From the NCBI RefSeq assembly GCF_020443705.1, contig NZ_JAIZZK010000012.1, forward strand, positions 45,048 to 109,047: a DNA stretch of 64,000 nucleotides. Direction: 5' to 3'. The position numbers were made by a program, and so were the translations under genes. The stretch comes from Clostridium algoriphilum. Lineage in GTDB: Bacteria; Bacillota; Clostridia; Clostridiales; Clostridiaceae. Positions 32,551 through 41,700 of the stretch are shown here, piece after piece (within the stretch, counting starts at the first letter, position 1; every line of letters starts with the position of its first letter). The notes beneath the pieces were generated by a model. The model was not told the origin of the DNA, searched no databases, and saw only the letters and a program-made list of their open reading frames with translations.

Positions 32551-32663
32551 CGCTATTATATGAGATTACACTTATTATTAAATATAGACCTTTTATACAA
32601 AACAAGCTAGTCATAATCATTTCCAGTAAAGGGATACACTAGTGTATTTGCTGTGTTCAATGC

Positions 32664-32869
32664 GTGACTTCTAATAAGAGGTTGAAACGTGAAATTGAGT
32701 TAAGAGATTCTAATCTTTTGAGAATATAAAATTCTCTGACGCTCACATTCGCCTTCCTGGCTCAGGTTCGCTAGACTTCCGTCCTGGAAGTCTCACGACA
32801 ATTTTATATTTACAAAAGAAGAATCTCTAAATCAATTTCAATGTTTCTGCGCTTCTTATTACAAGTCAC
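32664..32869. repeat. Long inverted repeat (~206 nt) with GC-rich centre, no protein
   Basis: The left arm 32664-32711 is the reverse complement of the right arm 32820-32869 with few changes (shared blocks AGAATCTCT, TCAATTTCA, GTTTC, TCTTATTA, AAGTCAC). Inside are further pairs: CTTTTG/CAAAAG (32715-32720, 32813-32818) and AATATAAAATT/AATTTTATATT (32723-32733, 32800-32810). The centre (about 32738-32797) is much richer in G+C than its surroundings and carries the hairpin GACTTCC-GTCCT-GGAAGTC. The whole could fold into one cruciform or RNA hairpin. No open frame of note. Confidence 0.85.
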
Positions 32870-33150
32870 TCCCTGTTAATTACATACAAATATATGTCGT
32901 TATATATGCGTTGAAAATCTAACATGGTGGAAAAGGATATTTAAATCAATTTGTTTTTATTTCAAGTCACTCTCTTTAAACCTACATATAAAGATATGTA
33001 GGTTTCAGACTCGTTAAGAGTTTTATATGGATAAAAAAGAATATCTAATTCAATTTTAATGTTTTTGAGGTTCTTATTGCAAGTTATTCTCTCTAATACA
33101 TATAAATATGTATTAGAGAGAGTCGTAGTGTTTTGATGCAGTATCTACAT
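32820..33150. repeat. Three tandem ~104-114-bp structured repeats
   Basis: Units begin near 32820, 32934 and 33038. Each starts with a copy of the inverted-repeat arm (TCAATTT... CTTATT... CAAGT... ACTC) and then has a small hairpin: A at 32882-32897 (ACATA/TATGT), B at 32978-33005 (11 bp, AAACCTACATA/TATGTAGGTTT), C at 33089-33120 (14 bp, CTCTCTAATACATA/TATGTATTAGAGAG). The loops and inner pairs are alike but the outer stem sequences differ while still pairing, which points to selection for structure. It ends at the yihY stop. A single related element lies at 38648-38684. Confidence 0.8.
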
Positions 33151-33986
33151 TAATACCTCTTACATTTAGGCTTTTCTATTCCATCCCTTTGGAAAGCTAA
33201 TAAGGCATTCAGTTCCCCACCTAATAAGATTATTATAGAAGTTATATATAACCACACCATGAGCACTATTACTCCTCCTATACTACCATAAATTCCGGAG
33301 TAGTTATTATAATTATTTACATAATATGCAAAACCTAAAGAAGATGTTAACCATCCTAAAGTACTAAATGTAGCTCCAGGTAACACTTCTTTCCAGGTTA
33401 ATCTTCTACAAGGAGTAAAATGATATAATGCTGCAAATGTAAGTGCCATTCCGCTTAGAGATACCAAGTATCTTATAATATCCCAGTTCAATATAAAATT
33501 ACTTGATAGATTCAAATATGTTGCAATGGTTCTACCTATCATTTGTCCAAATACTACAAGTGCTACTGAGGCAATTATTGCAACAGCAAGCCCTAACATA
33601 AATAATATGGATATGGCTAGAATTTTCCAATATGGCCTTGTTTCTTCCTCATCATAAGCTTTGTTTAATCCTTTTATTATTGCTGTGAAACCACTGGACC
33701 CTGACCAAATTGTACCTATTAAACTTATTGATAATAAATTTCCAGTCCTTGATTTCGACACACCTATAACTGTAGTATAAATTAAATCAAAAGCACTCTT
33801 GGGCATTATTTGGTGTAGATATGTCAAGACATCTGTGTTCTTTAGATCGCTATAACCTAAAATGGTGAGAAGCAGTAATAAAAAAGGAAAAAATGATAAT
33901 AATAAATAATAAGTGAGTTGAGCTGCTAAAGCAGTAATATCGTCGTCTATAATCCTTGAAGCAAATTGTTTCGCACATTTTAACAT
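33150..33986 (-). CDS. YihY/BrkB family inner membrane protein
   Basis: About six membrane segments over 278 residues. The N-terminus has ALAAQLTYYLLLSFFPFLLLLLTILGY, the signature of the YihY/virulence factor BrkB family (formerly thought to be RNase BN), and the end has GGVIVLMVWLYITSIIILLGGELNALL. The molecular function is not settled; a transporter role has been proposed. Single gene with the structured repeat array directly downstream and a 359-bp gap to the divergent amidase gene upstream. ATG at 33986, ribosome site GTGGTGA. Confidence 0.92.
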   Translation of the reverse strand: MLKCAKQFASRIIDDDITALAAQLTYYLLLSFFPFLLLLLTILGYSDLKNTDVLTYLHQIMPKSAFDLIYTTVIGVSKSRTGNLLSISLIGTIWSGSSGFTAIIKGLNKAYDEEETRPYWKILAISILFMLGLAVAIIASVALVVFGQMIGRTIATYLNLSSNFILNWDIIRYLVSLSGMALTFAALYHFTPCRRLTWKEVLPGATFSTLGWLTSSLGFAYYVNNYNNYSGIYGSIGGVIVLMVWLYITSIIILLGGELNALLAFQRDGIEKPKCKRY

Positions 33987-34345
33987 ATATTCACCACTTT
34001 CTCTAATTACATTAAGTTATTGTTATCATTAACTCATAATTATAATTGTCCCAATGAAGGTTCGGCATTTAATCGGCTTAAATAATAGAGCATTCGTTAT
34101 TTACTCATTATATACTATTTTTAACTACCCTACCTGGTTTCACCTTCATAAAGTGTAATTTATACTCTACTTTAATTCCTATACATTATATTGAAGCATT
34201 AATATTTATAACCTTATAGTTGAGTCCCTTGTGATGACTATGTGGGAATTGAGATACGCACCCATTACATCCCCACTCTGATATAATATGTAATATATAG
34301 AGATATTATTTATAAAACGTTTAGATTAAATAAGGAGATGATAAT
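33987..34345. other. Divergent promoter region between yihY and the nitrilase-family gene
   Basis: No gene seen. A TATAAT (about 34280, plus strand, within CTGATATAATATG) may be the -10 of the amidase gene; a matching -35 is not obvious. The central part contains CCTTGTGATGACTATGTGGG-like sequence of higher GC without recognised structure. Confidence 0.45.
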
Positions 34346-35143
34346 ATGAAGTTAGCACTTGCTCAATTAGATATTACCTTTGAAGATAAAGATAAGAATA
34401 AAGAAACTGTGTTGCAATTCATAAAACAAGCTGTTGATGATAATGTAGATATAATCTTTTTCCCTGAAATGACTTTAACAGGGTTTTCTATGAATACTTC
34501 TCTTGTAGGAGAAGATAATAATGAAACTATTAAATTCTTCAAAGAAATGAGTTCTAAATTCAATATTTTTATAGGTTTCGGATATGTAGAAGGCACATCT
34601 CACTCCAAAAATAATTACTCTGTAGTGGCGCCTCAGAAAGTGCCTCTAGGCGTACCTCAATGCATAGAGCTTGTTAATTACAGCAAAATCCATCCATTCT
34701 CCTTTGGAGATGAAAGTAAATTTTATGAAAGTGGGGATGAAATCAAACTTTTCAATGCTTTTGATTTTACCATTGCCCCTTTTATATGTTACGATTTACG
34801 ATTTCCAGAAATATTTCAGATAGCTTCAAGAACTGCTACATTAATTACCGTTGCATCTAACTGGCCAATGAAACGCCGTGAACACTGGATTACTCTTCTA
34901 AAAGCAAGAGCTATAGAAAATCAATGTTATATTGCGGGGATAAACCGAGTAGGTGTAGTTAGTGGATTAAACTACAGTGGTGACTCAATGATTATTGATC
35001 CACTAGGAAATATAATCAGTACCTTATATAATGAAGAGGGATTGGTAATAGCTGATATTAGCCAAGATGAGGTTCTTAATATTAGAAAAATGTTTAAGCT
35101 AAAAGATGATAGAAAAGAAGCTTTGTATCGTAGCCTTTATTAA
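34346..35143 (+). CDS. Carbon-nitrogen hydrolase (nitrilase superfamily, omega-amidase-like)
   Basis: Hydrolyses a small amide or deaminated glutamine/asparagine-type compound. The catalytic triad is visible: Glu in FFPEMTLTGFS, Lys in YSKIHPFSFGDE and Cys in FICYDLRFPEIF. Later SNWPMKRREHWITLLKARAIENQCY and GDSMIIDPLGNI are typical of the NIT2/YafV (omega-amidase) branch. 265 residues, full length. AAGGAGAT ribosome site before ATG 34346. It precedes the spore germination gene by 95 nt in the same direction, but no functional link is apparent. Substrate unknown. Confidence 0.92.
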   Translation: MKLALAQLDITFEDKDKNKETVLQFIKQAVDDNVDIIFFPEMTLTGFSMNTSLVGEDNNETIKFFKEMSSKFNIFIGFGYVEGTSHSKNNYSVVAPQKVPLGVPQCIELVNYSKIHPFSFGDESKFYESGDEIKLFNAFDFTIAPFICYDLRFPEIFQIASRTATLITVASNWPMKRREHWITLLKARAIENQCYIAGINRVGVVSGLNYSGDSMIIDPLGNIISTLYNEEGLVIADISQDEVLNIRKMFKLKDDRKEALYRSLY

Positions 35144-35238
35144 TATAACACTTATAAAAAAACATAAGAGTAAAATATCTATAAAATGGTCAAAATTAAT
35201 ATATATGATTAATTAAAGTAACCACTGTGGAGGTATAA

Positions 35239-36336
35239 GTGAAAAATGAAGCTATTTCAGAAAGACAAGCAATTATATTAATAATACTTTTCATACTTGG
35301 AAATTCTCTTTTAGTAGGAAGTGGAGATCAGGCAAAACAAGATGTCTGGCTAGCAATAATTATTTCTATTTTCGTATCGGTTATATTGTATCTTATGCTT
35401 TCTAGAATATTATCTTTATATCCTGGAAAAGATTTATTCGATATACTTGAAATTGTTATGGGAAAATATGTAGGAAAAATAATAAGTTTACTAATGATAT
35501 GGTTTGCCTTTCATACTGGAACTTTAGTCCTTAGAATTATATCAGAATTTACTGTTACCTCAGTGCTTGATGATACACCAGTAGTAGTTCCAATGATTTT
35601 TTTTGCTATACTACTTATATGGTGTTTAAAAGCAGGCATTGAAGTCTTAGGAAGATGGTCTGAGTTCTTTGGTGTGATTATAATTTTAATAGTTATAATT
35701 GTACCGATGTTATCAGTTCCACAAATGGATATTAACAGATTAAAACCAATACTATATAATGCTGTATCTCCATTGTTAAAAGGTACTTTTGCAAGTTTTT
35801 CTTTTCCGTTTGCCCAAGCAATAATTTTTACAATGGTATTTTCAAATATATCTAAAATTAAAAATTACAACAAGACATTTATAGTAGGTTTATTAATAGG
35901 AGGAGGGCTTTTATTCTTAACATCGTTAAGAAATCTTTTAGTATTAGGAAGCAATACCATTTCTAATTTATATTTTCATTCTCCCACGGCGGTAGGTCTT
36001 ATTGACCTGGGTATTCTTCAAAGATTTGAAAGTACAGTAATTATTGTATTTTTAGTGTGTGGATTTGTTAAAGTAAGTATATGCATTTTTGCAGTCTGCA
36101 ATGGAATTTCAAAAGTTTTTGATTTTAATAATTACAAATTTGTTGCAACACCTGTAACTCTTTTGATGTTAAGCTTCTCTTTTTTTGTTTACAAAAACAT
36201 CATGGAAATGAAATTCTTCGCTTCCAAGGTATGGCCATATTATTCTTTTCCTTTTCAGGTTATAATACCTTTAATTATTTTCATTATGGCAGAAATAAAG
36301 AGTAGAAAAACTACAGCTAAAATTGTAACTAAATAA
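35239..36336 (+). CDS. Orphan GerAB/GerKB-family spore germination permease
   Basis: Membrane protein of the endospore germinant receptor B-subunit family (APC-related, PF03845), about ten membrane segments over 365 residues. Start ISERQAIILIILFILGNSLLVGSGDQAKQDVWLA and the end with KVWPYYSFPFQVIIPLIIFI fit the family. It begins with GTG at 35239 after a GGAGG site eight bases away. No GerAA or GerAC gene is next to it, so it is an orphan B subunit that might pair with A/C subunits elsewhere or serve as a stand-alone transporter. It supports an endospore-forming host. No sigma-G promoter was recognised. Confidence 0.9.
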   Translation: MKNEAISERQAIILIILFILGNSLLVGSGDQAKQDVWLAIIISIFVSVILYLMLSRILSLYPGKDLFDILEIVMGKYVGKIISLLMIWFAFHTGTLVLRIISEFTVTSVLDDTPVVVPMIFFAILLIWCLKAGIEVLGRWSEFFGVIIILIVIIVPMLSVPQMDINRLKPILYNAVSPLLKGTFASFSFPFAQAIIFTMVFSNISKIKNYNKTFIVGLLIGGGLLFLTSLRNLLVLGSNTISNLYFHSPTAVGLIDLGILQRFESTVIIVFLVCGFVKVSICIFAVCNGISKVFDFNNYKFVATPVTLLMLSFSFFVYKNIMEMKFFASKVWPYYSFPFQVIIPLIIFIMAEIKSRKTTAKIVTK

Positions 36337-36580
36337 TTGTTTATATCGACTAAAATCATAGTTTTATAAGTACAAAATTGTCGTATGATTGCACAAGAAT
36401 TTGTTTAGAGAAAATGAGTGAGGGCGCAGGGTTTGAAATATAAATATTTTTAGGTAGGTAAAACGGTTAAATTTTTCAATGAAAATTGTTGTTTTTAGTT
36501 AAAATCCAAGATATATAAGAGAAATATTTTAGTCACAATTATAATATATCTTAAAATAATTAAACTTTATCCACAGAATC

Positions 36581-36615
36581 AAGAAAGTTATCCACTAAAA
36601 GAGGATAACTTTCTT
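36581..36615. repeat. 13-bp hairpin containing a DnaA-box-like sequence (copy 1)
   Basis: AAGAAAGTTATCC, 9-nt loop, GGATAACTTTCTT, perfect. The left arm and loop contain TTATCCACT. It follows the GerAB-type gene by 245 nt, too far to be its obvious terminator, and lacks a T-run. Confidence 0.85.
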
Positions 36616-37075
36616 AAATTCTTCAATAAATAAACAATATTATGATAATAATGTAATATTTATGAAAATTCATTCTATTTTACAGAAAAGTTATCCACAG
36701 GCTTAACTTATTACTAAATTAATTCTGAAATATCATTTCTTATTTTTATTAGTTATTATTTTACCATTTGTCAATCTATCTTTCATTTCTTTAACCTGCA
36801 AAATTTATATTAATTTGTAGGTTAATCTCGACCTTCATTATAACCTCATTATATTAAAACTTCAAGGCAAATTGTGAAATTTAAATCACTTTATTTTGTC
36901 AATGAAAAATGTAAATATTATTCTTGAAATTATGATTAATTTAACATGATTTGAATAGAAAAGTTGAATTAGATTATTATATTTGGAGAAAACTTTAAGA
37001 TTTTAGAAATGTAGGCAAATTTGTTTATCATACAAATAGTATTCAGATAATTAAAAATTCATCCACAATTTAAAG

Positions 37076-37104
37076 AAAGTTATCCACGGAATGAGGATAA
37101 CTTT
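37076..37104. repeat. 10-bp hairpin containing a DnaA-box-like sequence (copy 2)
   Basis: AAAGTTATCC, 9-nt loop, GGATAACTTT. Related to copy 1 in the arms and preceded, like copy 1, by a DnaA-like box (37059-37067), so the two form a diverged ~50-bp direct repeat. Confidence 0.85.
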
Positions 37105-37202
37105 GTCTAATAACATGTTACTTAAACCATAATATGCTAATATATACAGTTTTTATAACGATTTATTCAATTTTGAAGTATATTTATCCACAGATATAAA
37201 AT

Positions 37203-37472
37203 CTATATTACCTTGTATATGTATCTATAAAATATAAATATCTGTACTATAAGTATAACTGGTATACCTATTACAAACTTATTGTGTTTAGTTTTATGTC
37301 TAAACAAACGCATTCCTAAGAAAATACCCAAAGCACCATAAGCAACCGCTATAGTAAAAAGGGTGTTTTCCGGAGTTCTCCAACTTCCCTTTTGTGATTT
37401 CTTCTTATCTGAATACATTATAAAAATTCCATATAAATTAATAACCAAAAAATAACATAAGAAATATTTCAT
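37203..37472 (-). CDS. DUF1294 small membrane protein
   Basis: 89 residues with two to three membrane segments. The pattern IMYSDKKKSQKGSWRTPENTLF followed by AYGALGIFLGMRLFRHKTKHNKF is the DUF1294 signature. I start at the ATG at 37472 (MKYFLCYFL) because GGAGG lies about seven bases upstream; an upstream in-frame ATG (37496) has no such site. Function unknown. It converges with the GerAB-type gene over the DnaA-box region. Confidence 0.88.
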   Translation of the reverse strand: MKYFLCYFLVINLYGIFIMYSDKKKSQKGSWRTPENTLFTIAVAYGALGIFLGMRLFRHKTKHNKFVIGIPVILIVQIFIFYRYIYKVI

Positions 37473-37686
37473 GTTTTCTCCTCCATCTAATTTCAAGTGG
37501 TTTAATTATATAATAAATACCAGGTGAAAATCAATGATGATATTTATTTAAATCACATAAAGTTCACATAAATATTTGATATTTTTTCTGTTATTCTTTG
37601 GTAATATAAATACATAGAAGAAATAAAAAGAAATCAATATTTATTGCAAATAGTGTTACCACTATTTCAATTAGGGGGGATCAATT

Positions 37687-38559
37687 ATGAACATTAAAAA
37701 ATTAAATTATCTAAAAATTGTATTAGACACCCTTATGGCAGTTGTTTTTGTACTATTATTCAATTATAAGATGCTCGGGATGCTATTTCACGAAGTAGCA
37801 GGGTTAGCTATAGGTGCAGTAATTTTACTTCATTGCGGATTAAATTGGAAATGGATAAAAGGTGTAAGTTTAAAAATATGTAATAGCAAATTACCAACAA
37901 AAACTAGAATTGGTTATTCCATAAACATACTTTTGTTACTTAACGTTATAATTATAATTATTAGTGGAATATTCATTTCTAAAACGCTATTTCCTGGTTT
38001 AGCATTAAGTGGTGGTAAGTCTCTACAGAGTTTACACATAACTTTATCCTATTGTTCCCTTTTGTTAATAGGAATTCATATAGGTCTTCACTGGAATTGG
38101 GTAATGATTACTTTCAGAAAAATATTTAAGATAACTGAAAAAAAGAAAATATATTCTCATTTCTCTAAAATTTTGGTGGTTTTACTATTATCCTTTGGCA
38201 TTTATAGTACTTATTCAGTAAAATTTGTATCTAAAATTTCAATAACTCCAATAATTAGTAGTTTAACCTCAACTAGTAGTTCAACCTCACCTAGTAGTGG
38301 TGGTAACGAAATAAAAAAAGGAAATTCAAGACCAATGAAAGGACCCAGTGGTTCAAAACCAACACAAGGATCCAATGGTTCACCACAAGGAAATCATAAA
38401 CCAAATGGAAGTGGATCAACTAACACAAGTATTTTAGGAGTGATAACTTCATACCTTAGTGTTATATCATTATTTTCTATAATCACATTTTATATAGAAA
38501 AACTACTCACCAGAAGGAAGAAGAAGATGGACGAAAAAAGTAGCCTAGATATGCTATAA
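37687..38559 (+). CDS. DUF4405 membrane protein (cytochrome b561-like) with Ser/Gly-rich loop
   Basis: Six or so membrane segments in 290 residues. Histidines inside or next to helices (LFHEVAGLA, LLHCGLNWKWIKG, SLHITLSY, GIHIGLHWNW) are typical of DUF4405, which resembles haem-b membrane proteins of the cytochrome b561 type; haem binding is inferred. Between the fifth and last membrane segments lies a low-complexity region (about residues 195-250) rich in Ser, Gly, Thr, Pro and Asn, presumably an exposed loop. AGGGGGG ribosome site before the ATG. Single gene with a bidirectional terminator after it. Confidence 0.85.
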   Translation: MNIKKLNYLKIVLDTLMAVVFVLLFNYKMLGMLFHEVAGLAIGAVILLHCGLNWKWIKGVSLKICNSKLPTKTRIGYSINILLLLNVIIIIISGIFISKTLFPGLALSGGKSLQSLHITLSYCSLLLIGIHIGLHWNWVMITFRKIFKITEKKKIYSHFSKILVVLLLSFGIYSTYSVKFVSKISITPIISSLTSTSSSTSPSSGGNEIKKGNSRPMKGPSGSKPTQGSNGSPQGNHKPNGSGSTNTSILGVITSYLSVISLFSIITFYIEKLLTRRKKKMDEKSSLDML

Positions 38560-38590
38560 GAAATTTTGGGTTTTCCATAAAATTATAAAA

Positions 38591-38627
38591 AAAAGCAGAA
38601 GGTTGTGTTTAAACCTTCTGCTTTTTT
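38591..38627. terminator. Bidirectional terminator between the DUF4405 gene and sbcC
   Basis: AAAGCAGAAGGTT and AACCTTCTGCTTT arms (13 bp or more, short loop) flanked by A8 on the left and T7 on the right, so it has a T-tract in each direction. It ends both convergent units. Confidence 0.9.
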
Positions 38628-38647
38628 ATATTGATATTCTTTTAATG

Positions 38648-38684
38648 GAATTTCACGTCTCGAGCTCTTATTGCGAGCACTCCG
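38648..38684. repeat. Isolated copy of the 33-kb structured repeat arm
   Basis: AATTTCACGTCTC, a few bases, CTCTTATTGCGAGCACTCC here corresponds to AATTTCACGTTTC ... CTCTTATTAGAAGTCAC (reverse complement of 32664-32700) and to the arms of units A and C. It lies between the terminator and the sbcC stop. Evidence for a dispersed repeat family. Confidence 0.6.
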
Positions 38685-38702
38685 GAGAACAACAACCTTT
38701 TT

Positions 38703-41700
38703 TTACGTATACTCTAGTTTTACTTTGCTTCCACCTTGACCTTGCTGTGCTGGAGTTACTATTAGTTTTATTGGTACTCTATTACGAAGTTCCTCCACAT
38801 GACTTATTATCCCTACAGACAATGTGCTTGAGTGTAGTTTTTCAAGTGAGTTCATTACTACATCTAATAGATCCGTATCTAATGTCCCAAATCCCTCGTC
38901 TAAAAAGAAGAATTCTAGAGGGGCACTACCCTTTAGTTGAATTTGCGAGGAAAGCGCAAGTGCAAGACATAATGATGTTAAGAAGGTTTCTCCACCAGAT
39001 AACGTATTGGTTTCACGTCTTGTGCCTCCATTGAAGTCATCTCTCATTATAAATGCCCCATCAGCATCAAGCTCTAATGCATAACGTCCTCTTGTTATAT
39101 CCTTTAAGCGTTTTGAGGCTTCCATGGATATATATTTTAACTGCTTTGTTGCTACATATTCTACAAATTTATTACCTTGGATTAAAGTATCAAGTTCCCT
39201 TAGGAGACTAAGTTTATGTTCTACTTCCTTTTTCTTTGTTAAAAGAGTTTTAATTTCTTTTATCTTTTTTTCCATTTCCTCAAGCGCCCTAATTTGAGCA
39301 CCTATTGCTCCAGTTTTTTCTTCTAAAATTACTCCAATAGCAGCTCTTTTTTCTTTTAATTCTTCAAAGAGAGCAACATCTATTTCTTTTCCATTGAGTA
39401 ATTTTTCTACTCTTAACAAATTATCTAGAATGCCACGCTTAACTTCTTCGTACTGCTTAATTTCCTTTTCTAATAACATTAGCGCCGGTCTTTTAATTAA
39501 GTAAATAACTACTTCTTCACTAGTTTCAAAATAATTTTCCTTAAGAGATTCTTCTAGCTTCTCTTGTCCCTCACTTAGCATCTTTAAAAGCATCTCTTTT
39601 TTGTCCTCTTCACTAGTCTTCTGTGTTTGAACCGATTGCTTTTCTATACTTTCTCTTTCATAAATATCTTTTAAACTAGCTTCTTTGTTAGTTATATTTT
39701 TTATTTCATTTCTTACCTTTTCCACTTCAATTATAGGGGTTTGCTGAGCCGTAGGAGTGAATCCACACAGTTCAACTATCTGAAGTGTCAAACGATCTAT
39801 TTCTGCCCTTTTTTCCTTACCACTAGTTTCTATTTCTGTTTTTGAACTACCAAGGTCCCTTAAATACTTATCTATATCCACTCTTTGCTTTTCAAGGTTT
39901 ACAAGCTCCACCCTAAATTTACGAGCTGTTCCCGTTAATTTTATAACTTCATTATCTATTACTTTGATTTGCTGTATTTTTTCTTTTATGGACATTAACA
40001 CTTCAGCATTTGGTTTTTGCTTAAATGATCCCTCTTCTTGTAATAACTCTTCATTTAATAGTCTATACTTCTCCCCTAATAGCTTAAGTTTCTCCTCTGA
40101 AGTAGACAACTCTTCTTGTAATGCTAATAATGCTTCGCTTTCTTTTCTTAAACCTTCACCAAGTTTAACCTCATCCATATCTACTTTGCTTTTTTCATCC
40201 TTCAATTTAACTAATGATAAATCAAGTTCAATTTTTAGTTTATTGTAAACTTCAAGCTTTTCCTTAAACTGACTTAATGATAATTCACTTGTCTTCTTAG
40301 CATTTTGAAGCTCTTCAATATTTATATCCTTAAGCTTTAGCAAGGTTAAATCTAATTGGTTATTTAGATTTTCTTCATCTCTCAAAAGCCCTGCTAATTT
40401 TATTTGCTCCTTTTGAAACTCTCCTGATAAACCTTCTAAGTTAAGTTCTTCTATTTGCTTTAAACTTTTCTCCTCATCTAACGTAACATCTTCTATAAGT
40501 TCTGCAATTTGAGGATGATGTAGTGACCCACACACTGGGCATAATTTCTCATCTTCCAAACTAGATGCTAAAAATCCCGCCATGCGTCCTTTTTCTATAT
40601 TTTTTATGTTTTCTTCTATGGCTCTAATCTTAACTTTCTTATTTTCTATAGTTTCTTCGGTATTTTTTAAGTTTAACCTAATTTTTTCACTTTCAATTCT
40701 GATAATATTATATTTTCCTGTAAGCTCATCCTTTATTTTATGGTTTTCTACAGCTTTTTCTAGCAGATCTCGTAGTGACCTATAAGCTTCCTGTTTTTCA
40801 AGCAACAAATTATTATCTCCCGGGAAATAATTCGCTATTTCCTCGCCTTTTTCTTCTAAAAGGACTAATTTATTCTGTTTACTTTTCTGAAGTATTAAAG
40901 CTTCTCTATGTAATAAATCCGAACTAGATATGGCTTTCTTTAAGGCTTCAACTTTATTTTTAAGCTGCTTTTCATTTTTTCCCGCAGCTGTTACTTCTAG
41001 CTCGCTGTTGTATGTGTTATAAAGTTTTTCCCTATATTCGGGCAATATTTCTATTTCATTTAACTTTCCCTCAGCTACTCCTAGTTGCTCCTCTATATTT
41101 CCCTTATTAGTGTTAACTAAAGCTGCGTTTAAGTTTTTCTCATTAATTAAGCGAGTAAGTTCTTTATGTTTTTTCAGAAGAATATCCTTCTCATTTGCTA
41201 GAAAATTTATTTTCTCTTCAATATAAGTAGCTTGCTTTAGGCTTACTTCTTTCTCAATTAAGGTAGGTAGTTTATCATTTTTAATTTTTAATGCTTCTTC
41301 ATAAGATATTTTGGTAATATCTAGCTTTTTACATATAGCTTCAAAAGAACAAATTAGTTTCACAAGTAGATCTTTGTTTATAAGGAGGCTTTTACTCGCG
41401 CTAGTTACATTGTCCATATATGGTTTTACATTTAGTGCTAAGCTACCTTTTGTGAATTTCTCTTTTTTATTTTTTATATCATCCGCTTGCTTATTTAAGT
41501 CAACTTGTTTTTTTACGTACTGAGTTTTTTCTTGTTGCAATTCCCAGATAGTTTTATATTCTTCATACTCTTTATCTAGAGCACTTTTTTGAAGTTTTAT
41601 CTCTTTTTCTTCTTCTTTTAAAGCAACTAATGTCTCTTTTAACCCAGTACGTGCTTCTTCGCCTACATTCTCATAGCCCTTCATTTCTCCCTCGAGCATA

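Larger units (their letters stand above)
36337..37202. other. 866-bp intergenic region between convergent genes with DnaA-box cluster
   Basis: Six DnaA-box-like 9-mers, all on the plus strand: TTATCCACA at 36567-36575, 36691-36699 and 37184-37192; TTATCCACT at 36588-36596; TTATCCACG at 37080-37088; TCATCCACA at 37059-37067. The consensus is TTATNCACA. Both flanking genes point into this region, so these are not gene promoters. Two related blocks (box, ~12-20 nt, hairpin with box) occur at 36567-36615 and 37059-37104. No open frame with a ribosome site. dnaA/dnaN are not here, so it is not the standard oriC. Confidence 0.75.

Noticed and set aside
32738..32797. tRNA-like or protein-coding content in the GC-rich centre of the inverted repeat
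   Set aside because: It cannot fold into a cloverleaf by eye and has no open frame with a ribosome site.
36337..37202. Calling the DnaA-box region the chromosomal origin oriC
   Set aside because: dnaA, dnaN, rpmH and recF are absent, and the boxes are all in one orientation. Kept only as a DnaA-box cluster.
38603..39034. 143-codon plus-strand frame overlapping the terminator and the 3' end of sbcC
   Set aside because: It is antisense to sbcC and shows no protein-like pattern; the sbcC frame is clearly real.
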